In this document: positions 10,652-25,077 of the stretch, piece after piece
How positions within the stretch are numbered: the stretch's first letter is position 1
Layout of the letters: every line of letters begins with the position of its first letter
NCBI RefSeq assembly: GCF_018294505.1
Contig: NC_057795.1
Location: forward strand, 518,952,350-519,016,349
DNA length: 64,000 bases
Source: Triticum aestivum
Taxonomy: Eukaryota > Streptophyta > Magnoliopsida > Poales > Poaceae
Reading direction: 5' to 3'
Made by a program: the position numbers and the translations under genes
The notes under the pieces: generated by a model
Told to the model about the DNA's origin: nothing
Seen by the model: the letters and a program-made list of their open reading frames with translations, nothing else
Databases searched by the model: none

Positions 10652-13600
10652 AGCATCCCCAAGCTTAATTCCTGCTCGTCCTCGAGTAGGTAAATGATAA
10701 AAACATAATTTTTGATGTGGAATGCTACCTAGCATATTTCTCAAGGTAATTTTATTTATTGTGGCATGAATGTTCAGATCCAAATGATTCAAGATAAAAG
10801 TTTAATATTGACATAAGAGTACTAATACTTCAATCATACTAACAAGTAATCATGTCTTATCATCCCTACAAAATCATATAGTTAGGCTATGTTTCATTTT
10901 TGTCACACAAAATACTCCCATCATGCACAACCCCGATTTCAGCTAAGCAATTGGTTCATACTTTTTAACGCGCTTCAGCTTTTTTCAACTCTCACGCAAT
11001 ACATGAGCATAAGCCATGGATATAGCACTATGGGTGGAATAGAATATGATGATGGAGGTTGTGTGGAGAAGACAAAAAAGGAGAAAGTCTCACACTGACG
11101 AGGCTAATCAACGGGCTATGGAGATGCCCATCAATTGATGTCAACATGAGGAGTAGGGATTGCCATGCAACGGATGCACTAGAGCTATAAACGTATGAAA
11201 GCTCAACAAAAGAAACCAAGTGGGTGTGCATCCAACTTGCTTTGCTCACGAAGACCTAGGGCATTTTGAGAAGCCCTTCATTGGAATATACAAGCCAAGT
11301 TCTATAACGAAAAATTCCCACTAGTATATGAAAGTGAAAACATATGAGACTCTCTATCATGAAGATCATGGTGCTACTTTGAAGCACAAGTGTGGAAAAG
11401 GATAGTAACATTGTCCCCCCTTTTTTTGGGGCCTTCCTTTTTTTTATTTGGCCTTTCTTTTTTCCTTTTTTATTTGGACTTTCTTTTTTGTTTGGCCTTT
11501 TTTATTTGGGGACAATGCTCTAATAATGATGATCATCACACTTCTATTTACTTACAATTCATGGATTACAACTCGCTACTAGAACAAGATATGACTCTAT
11601 ATGAATGCCTCCGGCGGTGTACCGGGATATGCAATGAATTAAGAGAGACATGTATGAAAGAATTATGAAGGTGGCTTTGCCACAAATACGATGTCAACTA
11701 CATGATCATGCAAAAGCAATATGACAATGATGGACCATGTCATAATAAACAGAACGGTGGAAAGTTGCATGGCAATATATCTCGGAATGGCTATGGAAAT
11801 GCCAAAATAGGTAGGTACGGTGGCTGTTTTGAGGAAGATATAAAGAGATTTATGTGTGATAGAGCGTATCGTATCATGGGGTTTGGATGCACCGGCGAAG
11901 TTTGCACCAACTCTCAAGGTGAGAAAGGGCAATGCACGGTACCATAGAGGCTAGCAATGATGGAAGGGTAAGAGTGCGTATAATCCATGGACTCACATTA
12001 GTCTAAAGAACTCATATACTTATTGCAAAAGTTTATTAGCCCTTGGAGCAAAGTACTACTACGCATGCTCCTAGGCGAAGGGTTGGTAGGAGTTAACCAT
12101 CGCGCGATCCCGACCTCCACTCATAAGGAAGGCAATCAAAAGAGCATCCCATGCTACAAATTTGTTACACAACTTTTACCATACGTGCATTCTACGGGAC
12201 TTGCCAACTTCAACACAAGTATTTCTCAATTTCATAATTACCCAGCTAGCATGACTCTAACATTACCACCTCCATATCTCAAAACAATTATCAAGCATCA
12301 AATTGATCATAGTATTCAATTCACTTTCTATGATAGTTTTTATTATACCCAACTTGGATGCCCATCATATTAGGACTAATTTCATAACCAAAGCAAATTA
12401 CCATGCTGTTCTAAAAGACTCTCAAAATAATATAAGTGAAGCATGAGAGATCAACAATTCTATAAAATATAACCACGACCGTGCTCTAAAAAGATATAAG
12501 TGAAGCACTAGAGCAAATGACAAACTACTCCAAAAGATACAAGTCAAGATCAATGAGTAGTCAAATAATTGTGCTACTATGTGAAGACTCTCTAACATTT
12601 AAGAATTTCAGATCTTGGGATATTATTTAAACAGCAAGCAAAACAAAGTAAAATGACAATTCAAGGATAGCACACATCATGTGAAGAAGTAAAAACTTAG
12701 GTTCAATCGATACTAACCGATAATTGTTGAAGAAGAAAGGTGGGATGCCTACCAGGGCATCCCCAAGCTTGGATGCTTGAGACTTCTTGAAATATTATCT
12801 TGGGGTGCCTTGGGAATCCCCAAGCTTGAGCTTTTGTGTCTCCTTAATTCCTTTTATATCTCGGTTTCATAAATCTCAAAAATTTCATCCACACAAAACT
12901 CAACAAGAACTTGTGAGATAAGTTAGTATGAACCAATGCAAAAACTTGATCATTCTCTACTGTGGAAAATCACAAAACTTATTATTCAACATTGCATACT
13001 AAATTCCTCTGCATATTTAATACTGCTATCCTCAAATAGAATCACTAAACAAGCAAACATATGCAAACAATGCAAACATAACAGCAATCTTCCAAAACAG
13101 TACAGTCTATAAAGAATGCAAGATTCATCATACTTCCCTGAGTCCAAAAATTATGAGAAAAATACTACACTGTAGAAAATTTATCAGATCTTATTTTTCA
13201 AAAAGTTTCAACAATTTATCACATTCTGACTTTTCTAGGAAATTTTTTGCAACATCGATAAACTTTCTGTTTTCAAACAGCAACAAGTATACTTGCAAAA
13301 TAAGCATGGCAAAGGCTATCCTTGACATTTTTATTGAAAATATAGATGCAAAACATTATTCTAAATAACAGCAAGCAAATTCTAACAAAAGAAAATGACG
13401 CTCCAAGCAAAACACATATCATGTGGTGAATAAAAATATAGCTCCAAGTAAAGTTTACCGATGAACGAAGACAAAAGAGGGGATGCCATCTGGGGCATCC
13501 CCAAGCTTAGGATCTTGGTTGTACTTGGATATTACCTTGGGGTGCCTTGGGCATCCCCAAGCTTAGGCTCTTGCCACTCGTTATTCCATAGTCCATCGAA

Positions 13601-13819
13601 TCTTTACCCAAAACTTGAAAACTTCACAACACAAAACTTAACAGAAAACTCGTAAGCTCCGTTAGTATAAGAAAACAAATCACCACTTAGGTACTGTTAT
13701 GAACTCATTATAAATTCATATTGGTGTAATATCTACCATATTCCAACTTCTCTATGGTTCATACCCTCCGATACTACTCATAGGTTCATCAAAATAAGCA
13801 AACAACACATAGAAAACAG
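10652..13819 (-). other. Non-coding 3' internal region of element C with repeated polypurine-like motifs
   Basis: No supported gene. The region aligns with 20671-23080 of element D. Next to the LTR lies the polypurine tract (plus strand GCATCCCCAAGCTT, 10652-10665). The same 13-14 base word recurs at 12757-12770, 12815-12827, 13495-13508 and 13551-13564. Short repeats of the type GATATAAGTGAAGC occur at 12430-12510. A T-rich tract lies at 11408-11510. Confidence 0.7.
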
Positions 13820-13907
13820 CAAGGGAATGGATCCCTCCTCTCCCACCCACCTCTCCACCCCCACCTCCACCTCCACCACCGGCGGCCATGGATCCCTCTA
13901 ATCCACC

Positions 13908-16900
13908 ATGGAAGGGCTCCTCCACTAGGACTTCAACCCCAGCCTTAAGGTCGAGGACCAGGTTCGTAGGCGTTTCAGATCCACTGTCCACTTCTCCCCG
14001 GCTTCTTCCTCCAAGGAGTTTTTCTTGGTGGTCACGTTCTCTTCTGCATATTTTCCCTTGTCTTGTGCTTCGGTTGGTTTGTCCCTACAATGTTGCATTG
14101 GAGGAATTGCTTCTGGTTACAAAGTTACATCTATTGGAGCAAGGAATTTTCGGTTTTCGGTGGCTTCAAATAAAGTTGGTCATTTCATATATGCCCTACG
14201 GGATAGAGTTTGGCCAGACTTTGTTTGTCAATTTGGTCTCTTTAAGCATCCTTGGAATGTGCCAATTATGGATCCAGTTGTGCATAACACTCCTCTTCTT
14301 GGGGGTAGTCCCTCTAAAGCCATCCGCTCTAAGCTGCATTTTCTTGAGAAAAGTGCATCTAAGGATGTCTCAGCCTCAAAGGAATTGACCAAGTTTGGGT
14401 TTTGCATTCAGCGTTCTACCAACTTACTGAGTTCCTTCGACGAGGTTTCTGCTCAACCTGGATGTTCACAAAACTTGCAACTCGTGGATGATTCTTTGTT
14501 CAACAATGCAAATCTTGAGCACTTGCAAGAGGGACTGATTTTTGGTAGTTTGCATACCCCGGTTTCTTCGGATCATACGGCCATCACTACCAAAAAATTC
14601 TTAGGTAAGAATCATCATGAGCAGATTTGGCGCAAAATTCCTGCTTTGGCTTTGGAGGGTATCTTAGACCTAAGGCAAGCTAATTATGATGAGATAAGTA
14701 TCCAAAAAGTCTATGATTTAGAGGATTTTCCTCCTTCGGATTTCATTTACCATCTTTTGGGTCGATGTACCAAATGTTTTGGGGACGGTCATGGAGCTAT
14801 TAATTGCTATGCTAAAAGTTGTGATACTTGCCATAATTTTGAACCTGCATGCTTCTGCATCCGACAGGAGATGGGCCGGCCAGCTAAAGCCTGTACGATG
14901 TGCAATAGTATGGCCCATCTGAGGGATTTTTGCCCTAGGCTTCTCTGGTGCAAACTCTGCAATTTGCTGGGCCATGGGGCCAAATCCTGCGCCTCCGACT
15001 CTGCTCCTCGCTTTAGTTGGAAACAAAGGAAGGTGGAACGGCAGGATCAAATCAATAGGAATACATTTTCGCGGTCTCGAGCAATCATCCCACCACAGAA
15101 TCCCAATATTCCTAATAAAAAACTAATTTGGTCCAAAAAGGGAAGTACCAGTAGTTGGGCCCCCTTTCTCGATAGTCATTGGGCAGACGTTTCCGCTTCA
15201 AGCAGTACATCCTCTGCCGATTCCGCCGCCCCTGACAGCCAACGAGCGGAGCGACACATCCTCCTCCTCCCCTGCTTTGCCTTTGACTGGCAAGACTGCC
15301 ATCGCCGCCACAGCTGCCATGGCTAACTTCCCGGTGAGGCCGTTCCAGTTCGTGCCGATGGGAGCCAGGATTGAGCATGGGCCGAAACACAGATTAGCTC
15401 ACAACATGATGGTGGTGGATGACCCGCCGCTGAGCCATGAGAGGTATGCCATTGTCACCGCTGTTCCTCCAGTCCCAGATCACTAGAAGCAGATAGTGTT
15501 GGATGAGGTAGTTTGCATCATGAGAGAGTATTTCCATCTTGAGGTGCCCGATGCGTTTGTTTATCCGACTGGGGTAGGTATGCTTGCATTTGCTGATGTT
15601 GCTCTAAGGGACCAGTTTATTCAAGAGACTCCGCATCAATTAGATCCCCTAGATGATGATATGACTTTCTCTTTTGTGCCACATGATGAAGGGGAGAACA
15701 TGCGTAGATGCCCATTTCAATATGTTGCTTGGGTTTTGTTTCTTGCTTTTCCTATGGACTATCAAAATGATCACTATATCAATAAGGCGGTTTCGTGCTT
15801 CGGGAAGTTGGATCTCTGGCACATGCCTGGGCACAACAAAGAGAGAGTTCTTGTGCAGGTTATCATCAGTGACATCGCGTAGGTTCCCCACAGCCTGGTG
15901 ATCAAACGCATTGGCACTCTGCCAGGTATGGGTAGATCCTGGTCTGTTCCTGTTTATGTGCTCATTGGTAGGCACACAATTCCTGATCTTGTTGGTAATG
16001 AAGACGATGCTGCGCCAATGAATGATTCTTCGCATCCGTATGAGTTGCCTTACCTAGCGGTTGCGCAATAGTGGGCACCTGATCATCAGAGATGGTTGCA
16101 TCAGCAGGTTGACGAGGCCTGGGAACAGCAGGTGCCCAAGCAACAGCCGATGCAAAACGGAGGATGGGGAGTATGGCCAGTTACACCTCCCCCATACAGG
16201 GGTTTTAGTTTCAAAACACTATTCCAGTACACGGGTCCCTCTCTCATGGACGGGGTGGAACAGGAGAGCAACACTCTGATGATCCTCAGGATGAGTGGTC
16301 GGTTTATTCTGATATTACTGAGGCTGTGGATGCTCTGATCAATGGAACACCAACCTCTGGACTGCAATTTGTGCGTGCTAATGGCAGCTCTCTTGCTGTG
16401 GAGGTTCATGCTGATGAAGGTACTTGTTTCTGCAGTTCCTCTGGATGATCTCCTTTGGCAGCTACACTCGCTGCATCACTGCACCTGATGATTGTTTGAC
16501 GGATGAGGTGTTCCCTCTGAACGCTCTTGCTATCTTTAACAATGTGGATGCTGCTGTGATCAAGGGTATGTACTGTATGAATGAGTAGGTTTGCCCAGAA
16601 CCTGCATTGTTGCCCTGTTTCTTTACTGTTATCGTCATACCTGTGGAGATCTGGGCTAATTTTGCCGAAACTGTCGCACTGCCTGAGTTTGGGGTGTCTG
16701 GCGGAGTGGCCAGAGGTGATGCTGATATAACTGAATCTTCTGAAGTTACCGATGCCAAGCCCTTGACCAAATATCTTCAGAAGATGATTCTAGCGGAGAA
16801 AATGCCAATAGACACGATTTGTCTGAGGCGTAGCTCAAGAGCAACAAGGTATGATGGATTCAAAGCAAATCTTGTCACTGAAACTAAGAAAATGCAGTCC

Positions 16901-17131
16901 AAAGTCAAGTGTAGGAAGGCTCCAGTGATTGCTTGCTCCTCCAAGGCGACAGATCCTTGCCCCAAATTGGTACTGCAGCCTGCTATGGTTCAGTCTGAAG
17001 AGCTGCCTCCACCAACCTCGATTCAGCAACTGCAGCGTGTTGGTACTGAGGTATGTGAGATTCCAGCTGAGGAACTTAGTGCCCAGATTCTCCTGGCAAG
17101 TGACCGTGGGGACGATCCGGAGCTGAACTAA
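13908..17131 (+). pseudogene. LINE ORF1: zinc-knuckle nucleic-acid-binding protein, disrupted
   Basis: The probable start is ATG 13908 (MEGLL...); an in-frame TAG follows at codon 7. The frame then runs to about 15326 and holds a DUF4283-like N-terminal region (about 14020-14300) and several CCHC-type knuckles at about 14760-14990 (CTKCFGDGHGAINC, CTMCNSMAHLRDFC, CKLCNLLGHGAKSC). Downstream pieces in other frames (15277-15882, 15883-16070, 16607-17131) look like the rest of the same protein, ending with LRRSSRATRYDGFK typical of grass L1 ORF1 tails. The product would bind LINE RNA. The alternative ATG at 13888 opens a frame without similarity. Confidence 0.75.
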
Positions 17132-19137
17132 AGCTAAATGGCGACAAATAAGCACTGGAACGTTCTCTAATGGAACGTTCGCAGAATCAATTCAGACAAA
17201 AAGCAGTTGGCAATCCGTAATGCGATTGAAATTAGTGGTTGTTCAGTAGTTTGCTTTCAAGAAACCAAGCATGAAACTTTTGGTGCGTCGTTTGTTAAAC
17301 TCTTTTGCCCTAAGAAGTTTGATATGTTTGAATTTGTACCGTCTTTGGGTAATTTTGGGGGCTTAATTACTGTGTGGATGAGTTCAGTTTTCACAGGTGT
17401 ATCTGTTTTTTCTGAATCCTTCGCGCTCGGCGTTAGGCTTACTTCGACTCGGTCCAACGATTCGTGGACACTTGTTAACGTTTATGGTCCGTGCGCTGAC
17501 CCCAACAGAGCTCTGTTTACTTCGTGGCTCTTTGATCTCCAAATTCCAAATGGGGAAGATTGGCTCCTATTAGGAGACTTCAACTATATCAGAGCGCCTG
17601 ACAATCGTAACCGTGGGGGTGGTGATGCTAATGACATGTTAATCTTCAACGAATTCATACGTATACAAACTTTGGTAGAATTACCAATCAATGGGCGTTC
17701 ATTCACTTGGAGCAATATGCAAACTAACCCCCTCCTTGAACAGTTAGACTGGCACTTTACCTCTGTAGACTGGGCGGCCAAGTATCCGAACATGGTAGTC
17801 ATGCCTCTGGGGAAGCTCACATCGGACCATGTGCTATGTTATGTTAGTATCCAGACCAAAATTCCCAAAACCAAATTGTTTCGCTTTGAGGACTACTGGA
17901 TCAAACAGCCAAGTTTCTTTGAAGTAGTGCAGCGATCCTGGAACAAACACTGTTATGCCCCAAATGCAGCTGCAGTCTTGTGCAAAAATCTCAAAACCTT
18001 GCGATATGATTTGAAACATTGGAGCAAGAAAATTTCTAAACTGTCTGTGCTGATTGAAAACTTCAATAAAACTCTCCTGGAACTTGATGGCCTTGAGGAG
18101 CATCGGCGGTTGTCAGTGCCGGAAGCAAACTTCAAAAACATCCTGAAGAAGCACCTTCTTCACTTGCTTGACTGCAAAAAGGCGTACTGGAAGAAATGTT
18201 GCACTACCAGGCACTTCAAATTCGGTGATGGCAACACTAAGTTCTTCCATAGAGTAGCCACTGAGTGTTTCCACAGAAACAATATTGCCTCGTTGCGATT
18301 AGCGGATGGCTCAGTCATCTATGACCATGTGGGCAAAGAGGCAGTGTTGTTGCAAACATACAAAGAAAGGCTGGGCTGCTCTACCCCTACCAACAAGAAA
18401 TTTGAGCTAGACCGCATCATTAAAAAAGTGGATGGACTGCAGAACCTGTCCGAGCCCTTCACCTGGGAGGAGATTGACCAGGTGGTCAAAGAGATGCCAT
18501 CGGATCGTTCTCCTGGGCCAGATGGTTTCAGTGGAAGCTTCATTAAATCTTGCCGGCATATCATTAAGGAAGAGTTCTATCGCCTTTGTTTTGATTTTTA
18601 TGCAGGTACTTTCGACCTTGAAAGTTTAAACACTGGCTTTATCACCCTCATCCCCAAAAATCAATCGCCGGAGACAGCTGATGAATATCGCCCCATAACA
18701 CTTCTCAACTGCTGCCTCAAGTTACTGACGAAGATCTTGGCGAATCATTTGCAGAAAGTGGTCCTTTAAATTATCCACTGAAACCAATACGGATTCTTGA
18801 GGGGTAGATCGATCCAAGATTGTGTGGCGTGGGTGCATGAATTCATTCATCAGTGCCAAGCTTCAAAGCGGGAATTCACCATTCTTAAGCTAGATTTTGC
18901 AAAGGCCTTCGACATGATCGAGCACGCTCCAATGCTGCAGATTATGGAATGCATGGGCTTTGACGATCGTTGGCTAGGGTGGATCCACTGCTTGTTCTCG
19001 ACTGCAAAATCCTCGGTACTCCTAAACGGAACCCCGGTAGGCAGTTCTTCTGTAAGAGAGGGGTGCGCCAGGGCGACCCACTGTCCCCTCTCATCTTCGT
19101 CTTGGCAGCTGACCTTATTCAAGGAGCCATCAGTAAC

Positions 19138-20670
19138 TGATAACCCACAAGTATAGGGGATAGTTGTAGCCTCTTTCGATAAGTAAGAGTGTCGAACCCA
19201 ACGAGGAGCTAAAGGTAGAACAAATACTCTCTCAAGTCCTATCGGCCACTGATACGACTCTACGCACGCTTGACGTTCGCTTTACCTAGAACAAGTATGA
19301 AACTAGAAGTACTTTGTAGGTGTGATAGGATAGGTTTGCAAGACAATAAAGAGCATGTAAACAAAAGCTAGGGGCTGTTTAGATGAAGAAGCAACTAAAT
19401 TAGTAAAAGTAAAGAGCTTGTTGTCACAAGAAAGTTATTTGTCCCTAGGCAATCGATAACTAGACCGGTAATCATTGTTGCAATTCTATTTGAGGGAGAG
19501 GCATAAGCTAACATACTTTCTCTACTTGGATCATATGCACTTATGATTGGAACTCTAGCAAGCATCCGCAACTACTAAAGATCATTAAGGTAAAACCCAA
19601 CCATAGCATTAAAGTATCAAGTCCCCTTTATCCCATACGCAAACAACCTACTTACTCAGGTCTGTGCTTCTGTCACTCACGCCACCCACCATAAGAAAAT
19701 CATAAACATATTGCAAACCCTACAATGGGGATCCCTCAAGCTTGCGCGACACGGAGAGCATCATAGGACAACACCAATAATAAAACATGCAACTCAAACC
19801 AATCACGATCATCAATTAACCCATAGGACAAAACGGATCTACTCAAACATCATAAGATAGCCATACATCATTGGGGAATAATATATAGCATTGAGCACCA
19901 TGTTTAAGTAGAGATTACAACGGGTAAGAGAGAGGTTACACCGCTGCATAGAGGGAGGAAGAGTTGGTGGAGATGTTGGTGAAGATGGCGGCGGTGTTGG
20001 TGAAGATCGCGGTGATGATGATGGCCCCCGGTAGCGCTCCGGCGCCACCGGAAGCAAAGGGGAGAGGGCCCCCCTTCTTCTTCTTATTCCTTGACCTCCT
20101 CCCTAGATGGGAGAAGGGTTTACCCTCTGTTCCTTGGCTCCCATGGCATGGGAGGGGCGAGAGCCCCTCCGAGATTGGATCTATCTCTCTGTTTCTATGT
20201 TCTCTAATTCTACCCCTTCACCGTTTCCTTTATATATGGAGATCCGTAACTCCGATTGGGGTGAATCTTTCACCCAGATCTTTCTCATAAAATTAGCTTT
20301 CTTGCGCCAAAAGAAGAGCGTCAACCGCCTTAGGGGTGGACCACGAGGGTCAGGGGCGTGCCTGGGGGGGGGGGGGGTAGGGCGCGCCCCCCTACCTCGT
20401 GACCACCCCGGACACCGTTTCGCGTTGATTTCACTTCCCAAAAATCATAAATATTTCAAAAAAAATCCGTCCGTTTTTATCCCGTTTGGACTCCGTTTGA
20501 TATTGGGTTTCTGCGAAACAAAAAACATGCAACAGACAGGAACTGGCACTGGGCACTGGATCAATATGTTAGTCCCAAAAATAATATAAAAAGTTGCCAA
20601 AAAGTATATGGAAGTTGTAGAATATTGGCATGGAACAATCAAAAATTATAGATACGACGGAGACGTATCA
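19138..20670 (-). repeat. 3' LTR of element D (1533 bp)
   Basis: Plus-strand start TGATAACCCACAAGTATAGG, end CGGAGACGTATCA. Contains a G-run at about 20367-20379. Minus-strand TATATAAAGG at 20236-20227 is the likely TATA box. It is about 25 bp longer than the right copy, owing to small indels. Confidence 0.9.
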
Positions 20671-23639
20671 GCATCCCCAAGCTTAATTCCTGGTCGTCCT
20701 CGAGTAGGTAAATGATAAAAAAGATAATTTTTGATGTGGAATGCTACCTAGCATAATCTTGATCATATGTCTAATCATGGCATGAATATTAAGACACGAG
20801 TGATTCAAAGCAATAGTCTATCATTTGACATAAAAAACGATAATACTTCGAGTGTACCAATAAAGCAATCATGTCTTTTCAAAACAACAAGGCCAAAGCA
20901 AGCTTATCCCTACAAAATCATATAGTTTGACCATGCTTCATTTTCGTCACACAAAATGCTCCCATCATGCACAACCCCGATGATGAGCCAAGCAATTGGT
21001 TCATACTTTTTAACGCACTTCAGCTTTTTCAACCCTCACGCAATACATGAGCATAAGCCATGGATATAGCACTACAGGTGGAATAGAATATAATGATGGA
21101 GGTTATGTGGAGAAGACAAAAAGGGAGAAAGTCTCACATCGACGCAGCTAATCAACGGGCTATGGAGATGCCCATCAATTGATGTCAATGCGAGGAGTAG
21201 GGATTGCCATGCAACGGATGCACTAAGAGCTATAAGTGTATGAAAGCTCAACAAAAGAAACTAAGTGGGTGTGCATCCAACTTGCTTGCTCATGAAGATC
21301 TAGGGCATTTGAGGAAGCCCAACGTTGGAATATACAAGCCAAGTTCTATAATGAGAATTCCCACTAGTATATGAAAATGACAACATAGGAGACAATCTAT
21401 ATGAAGAACATGGTGCTACTTTGAAGCACAAGTGTGGAAAAAGAGATAGTAACATTGCCCCCCTTTTTTGGATGGGCTTCTTTGGCCCCCTTTTTTTATT
21501 TAGGCTTCTTTGGCCTTCCTTTTTTTCATGGGGCAATGTTCTATAATGATGATCATCACACTTTTATTTACTTACAACTCAACATTACAACTCAATACTA
21601 GAACAAAGATATGACTCTATATGAATGCTTCCGGCGGTGTACCGGGATGTGCAATGATCTAGCGTAGCAATGACATCAAAAAACAGACAAGCCATGAAAA
21701 CATCATGCTAGCTATCTTATGATCATGCGAAGCAATATGACAATGAATGCTCAAGTCATGAATATGATGATGATGGAAGTTGCATGGCAATATATCTCGG
21801 AATGGCTATGGAAATGCCATGATAGGTAGGTATGGTGGCTGTTTTGAGGAAGATATAATGAGGCTTATGTGTGATAGAGTGTATCGTATCACGGAGTTTG
21901 GATGGACCGGCGAAGTTTGCACCAACTCTCGAGGTGAGAAAGGGCAATGCACGGTACCGAAGAGGCTAGCAATGATGGAGAGGTAAAAGTGTGTATAATC
22001 CATGGACTCACATTAGTCATAAAGAACTCATATACTTATTGCAAAAGTTTATTAGCCCTCAAAGCAAAGTACTACTACGCATTCCCCTAGGGGGATAGAT
22101 TGGTAGAAAAAGTCGATCGCTCGTCCCCGACCGCCACTCATAAGGAAGACAATCAAAGAAACACCTCATGCTTCAAATTTGTCACACAACGGTTACCATA
22201 CGTGCATGCTACGGGATTTGCAAACCTCAACACAAGTGTCTCTACAATCCACAACCACCCACTAGCATGACTCTAATATCACCATCTTTATATCGCAAAA
22301 CTATTGCAAGGAATCAAACATATCATATTCAGCGATCTACAAGTTTTATGTAGGATTTTATGACTAACCATGTGAATGACCAATTCCTGTCATCTCTCTA
22401 AATTGATATAAGTGAAGCAAGAGAGTTTAATTCTTTCTACAAAAGATATGCCCACGCTCTAACAAATATAAGTGAAGCAAAAGAGCATTCTACAAATGGT
22501 GTTTGTCTATGTAAAGAGAAACAGGCAATCCAAACTTCAAATGATATAAGTGAAGCACATGAAGCATTCTATAAAGCCATACTCAAAAGATATAATTGAA
22601 GTGCATAGAGCATTCTACAAATAGACCAAGGACCATCTCATACCAGCATGGTGCATAAAAGAAAAATAAAAACCTAATTGCAAAAGATGCTCCATGACTT
22701 GCACATAATGCATGAACGAAACGAATCTGAAAACATACCGATACTTGTTGAAGAAAGAGGGGGTGCCTCCCCAGCATCCCCAAGCTTAGATGCTTGAGTC
22801 TCCTTGAATATTTACTTGGGGTGCCTCGGGCATCCCCAAGCTTGAGCTATTGCCTCTCTTCCTTCTTCTCACATCGAAATATCCTCGATTAGACACTACA
22901 TCCACACAAAACTTCAACAGAAAACTCGGTAAGATCCGTTAGTATAATAAAGCAAATCACCACTCTAAGTACTGTTGCAAACCAATTAATATTTTGTTTT
23001 TTCATTGTGTATACTGTATTATAGCTTTTCCATGGCTTAATCCACTGATATAAATTGATAGATTCATCAAAACAAGCAAACTATGCATCAAAAACAGAAT
23101 CTGTCAAAAACAGAACAGTCTGTAGCAATCTGAACATCCACCATACTTCTGGTACCCCAACAATTCTACCAAAATTAGGAAAAATAAACAAGTTGTATAT
23201 AAAGACAATGAAAAATGAATCAGAACCAATTGACGTTCCAGGTAAAAATGTAAAATCGTGCACTACAGCCAAAGTTTCTGTCCTGCACCGTACAAACCAA
23301 CAAGCATTGTAAACATCCTAAAGGCAAAACTTGGCACATTATTTTTATAATACAAAGGAATTGTACAAGGGGATAATTATTTTTGATGAAGAGTTTTTGT
23401 AATAAGGATTCACAAAGTTTCTGTGAGCATGAACAAAGTTCAAGGCTAGCTCCCACTTCAACAATGCTTGTCTTTCTCACTTTCACTTTCCTTTTTGAAA
23501 AGTTTTTAGGTTCCCCCCTTTATTTTTGTGTTTTTAAACTATATGAAAGCACTCAACAGAAATAAATGACTCTCTAAAACTTCCGGGTTGTCTCCCTGGC
23601 AGCGCTTTCTTTAAAGCCATTAAGCTAGGCATATAGTGC
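20671..23639 (-). other. Non-coding 3' internal region of element D
   Basis: No supported gene. The polypurine tract at 20671-20684 (GCATCCCCAAGCTT) recurs at 22774-22787 and 22830-22843. ATATAAGTGAAGC-type repeats occur at 22395-22610. The stretch at 23060-23120 is the uninterrupted counterpart of the LINE insertion site in element C. Confidence 0.7.
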
Positions 23640-25001
23640 TCAAGTAATGGATCCACCCAGATCCCAAGGTATATCAAAGCCAATTTTAATTAACAATGAT
23701 TTGTAATTTAGTAGTGAGCACAAAGTAACATATATCATGCAACAACAAAGTCTAACTCTCTTCCTATGCATCGACATGTCATAAAAGAACAATTCATGCA
23801 CACAAAGTAAAGGCCAATGCATAGTATAAGCCGTTTCTTGCAATTTCATAGTATGGAAAACATAGAGAGGTGGAGAAATAGTTCCTCTCTCATAATAATT
23901 GCAAGTAGGAGCAGCAAGCACATGCATATTACATTCATCAAAATCATCATGTGCAATGGTAAAAGGCAACCCATCAATATAATTCTTAATAAGCACAAAT
24001 TTCTCCGATATAGTGTAGTTGGGAGAGTTCAAAAAGATAATAGGACTATCATGCGTGGGTGCAATAGCAACAATTTCATGTTTAACATAAGGAACTATAG
24101 CAAGTTCATCTCCGTAAGCATAATTCATATTGGCATCTCGGCCACAAGCATAGCAAGCATCATCAAAAAGGGATATTTCAAAAGAATCATAGGGATCATA
24201 GCAGTCATCATAGCAATCATCCTTCGGTAAGCACGAAGGGGAATTAAACAATGTATGAGTTGAAGAGTTACTCTCATTAGAAGGTGGGCACGGGTGATCA
24301 ATCCGCTCTTCCTCCTTTTGTTCTTCGCTCTCCTACTCATATTTTTCATCCAATGAGCTCATAGTTTCATCAATTTCTTCTTCCATAGATTCCTGCAAAA
24401 TATTAGTCTCTTCTTGGACAGCGGAGACTTTCTTAATAAGTGCATTAATACAGGCATTATATTCATAATTCTCATAACAATATTTAAGGATAGCTAAATT
24501 TTCAGATCTATAACAAGCATCATCAAAATCCTCAAACTCTTTAAACATGGATTCAATTTCATAAGCACCCATAAAAACAACAAATTCTTCTATTTGTTCC
24601 ACATCATAGTAATCATATATACCTCTAGCATAAGAAGCCAAGGTTTCATGATCATTAAATTTGCATGAAAAGGGGAGGTGTGGAGCATTCATCCTAGAGC
24701 AACAAGTATAATCATATTCCGAGCATAGTTGTCTAGCATACCACTTCAACATATTAATTTGATCCCATAACAGTTTCCCTTTTTGTGTCGAGCGATAATC
24801 TCTAAAGTATTCACGTTGATCCAACGTTACTCCCATTATAAAGTTGAATGGGGTTTTCTCAGGATTATCAAAGTAATACAAAATATTTTTCTCATGATGA
24901 GAATCGAGGGTTTTAGGAGTTACCCCATCCTCATGAGTAGCAAGTACACCTAATTTTTTTGGTATTTTGTGTTCATATCCATAACTAAAGATAGAGAACA
25001 A
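23640..25001 (-). pseudogene. Unknown 453-codon ORF of element D with one stop
   Basis: The frame opens at ATG 25001, just inside the primer-binding site, and runs to about 23640 with a single TAG at 24333-24335. The first part (222 aa) begins MFSIFSYGYEHKIPKK and has Glu/Asp-rich helical stretches (EEEIDETMSSLDEKYE). The second part has Asp/Tyr/Cys-rich runs (CYDDCYDPYDSFEISL) and ends with a basic motif MSMHRKRVRL. I recognise no enzyme or gag motif, although the position matches gag. The C-terminal part has a homologue in element C (28868-29363), so the protein is a shared trait of this non-autonomous group. The function is unknown. Confidence 0.6.
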
Positions 25002-25077
25002 CTAAGAACAGCAAATAAAAATTACTTAGTGATAAAGCAAACAAGCACACACGAGAATATTCACCCCACGCTATGAC

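Noticed and set aside
13888..14388. 166-codon ORF at the LINE 5' end
   Set aside because: A different frame from the zinc-knuckle ORF1; the ORF1 frame from ATG 13908 explains the region better.
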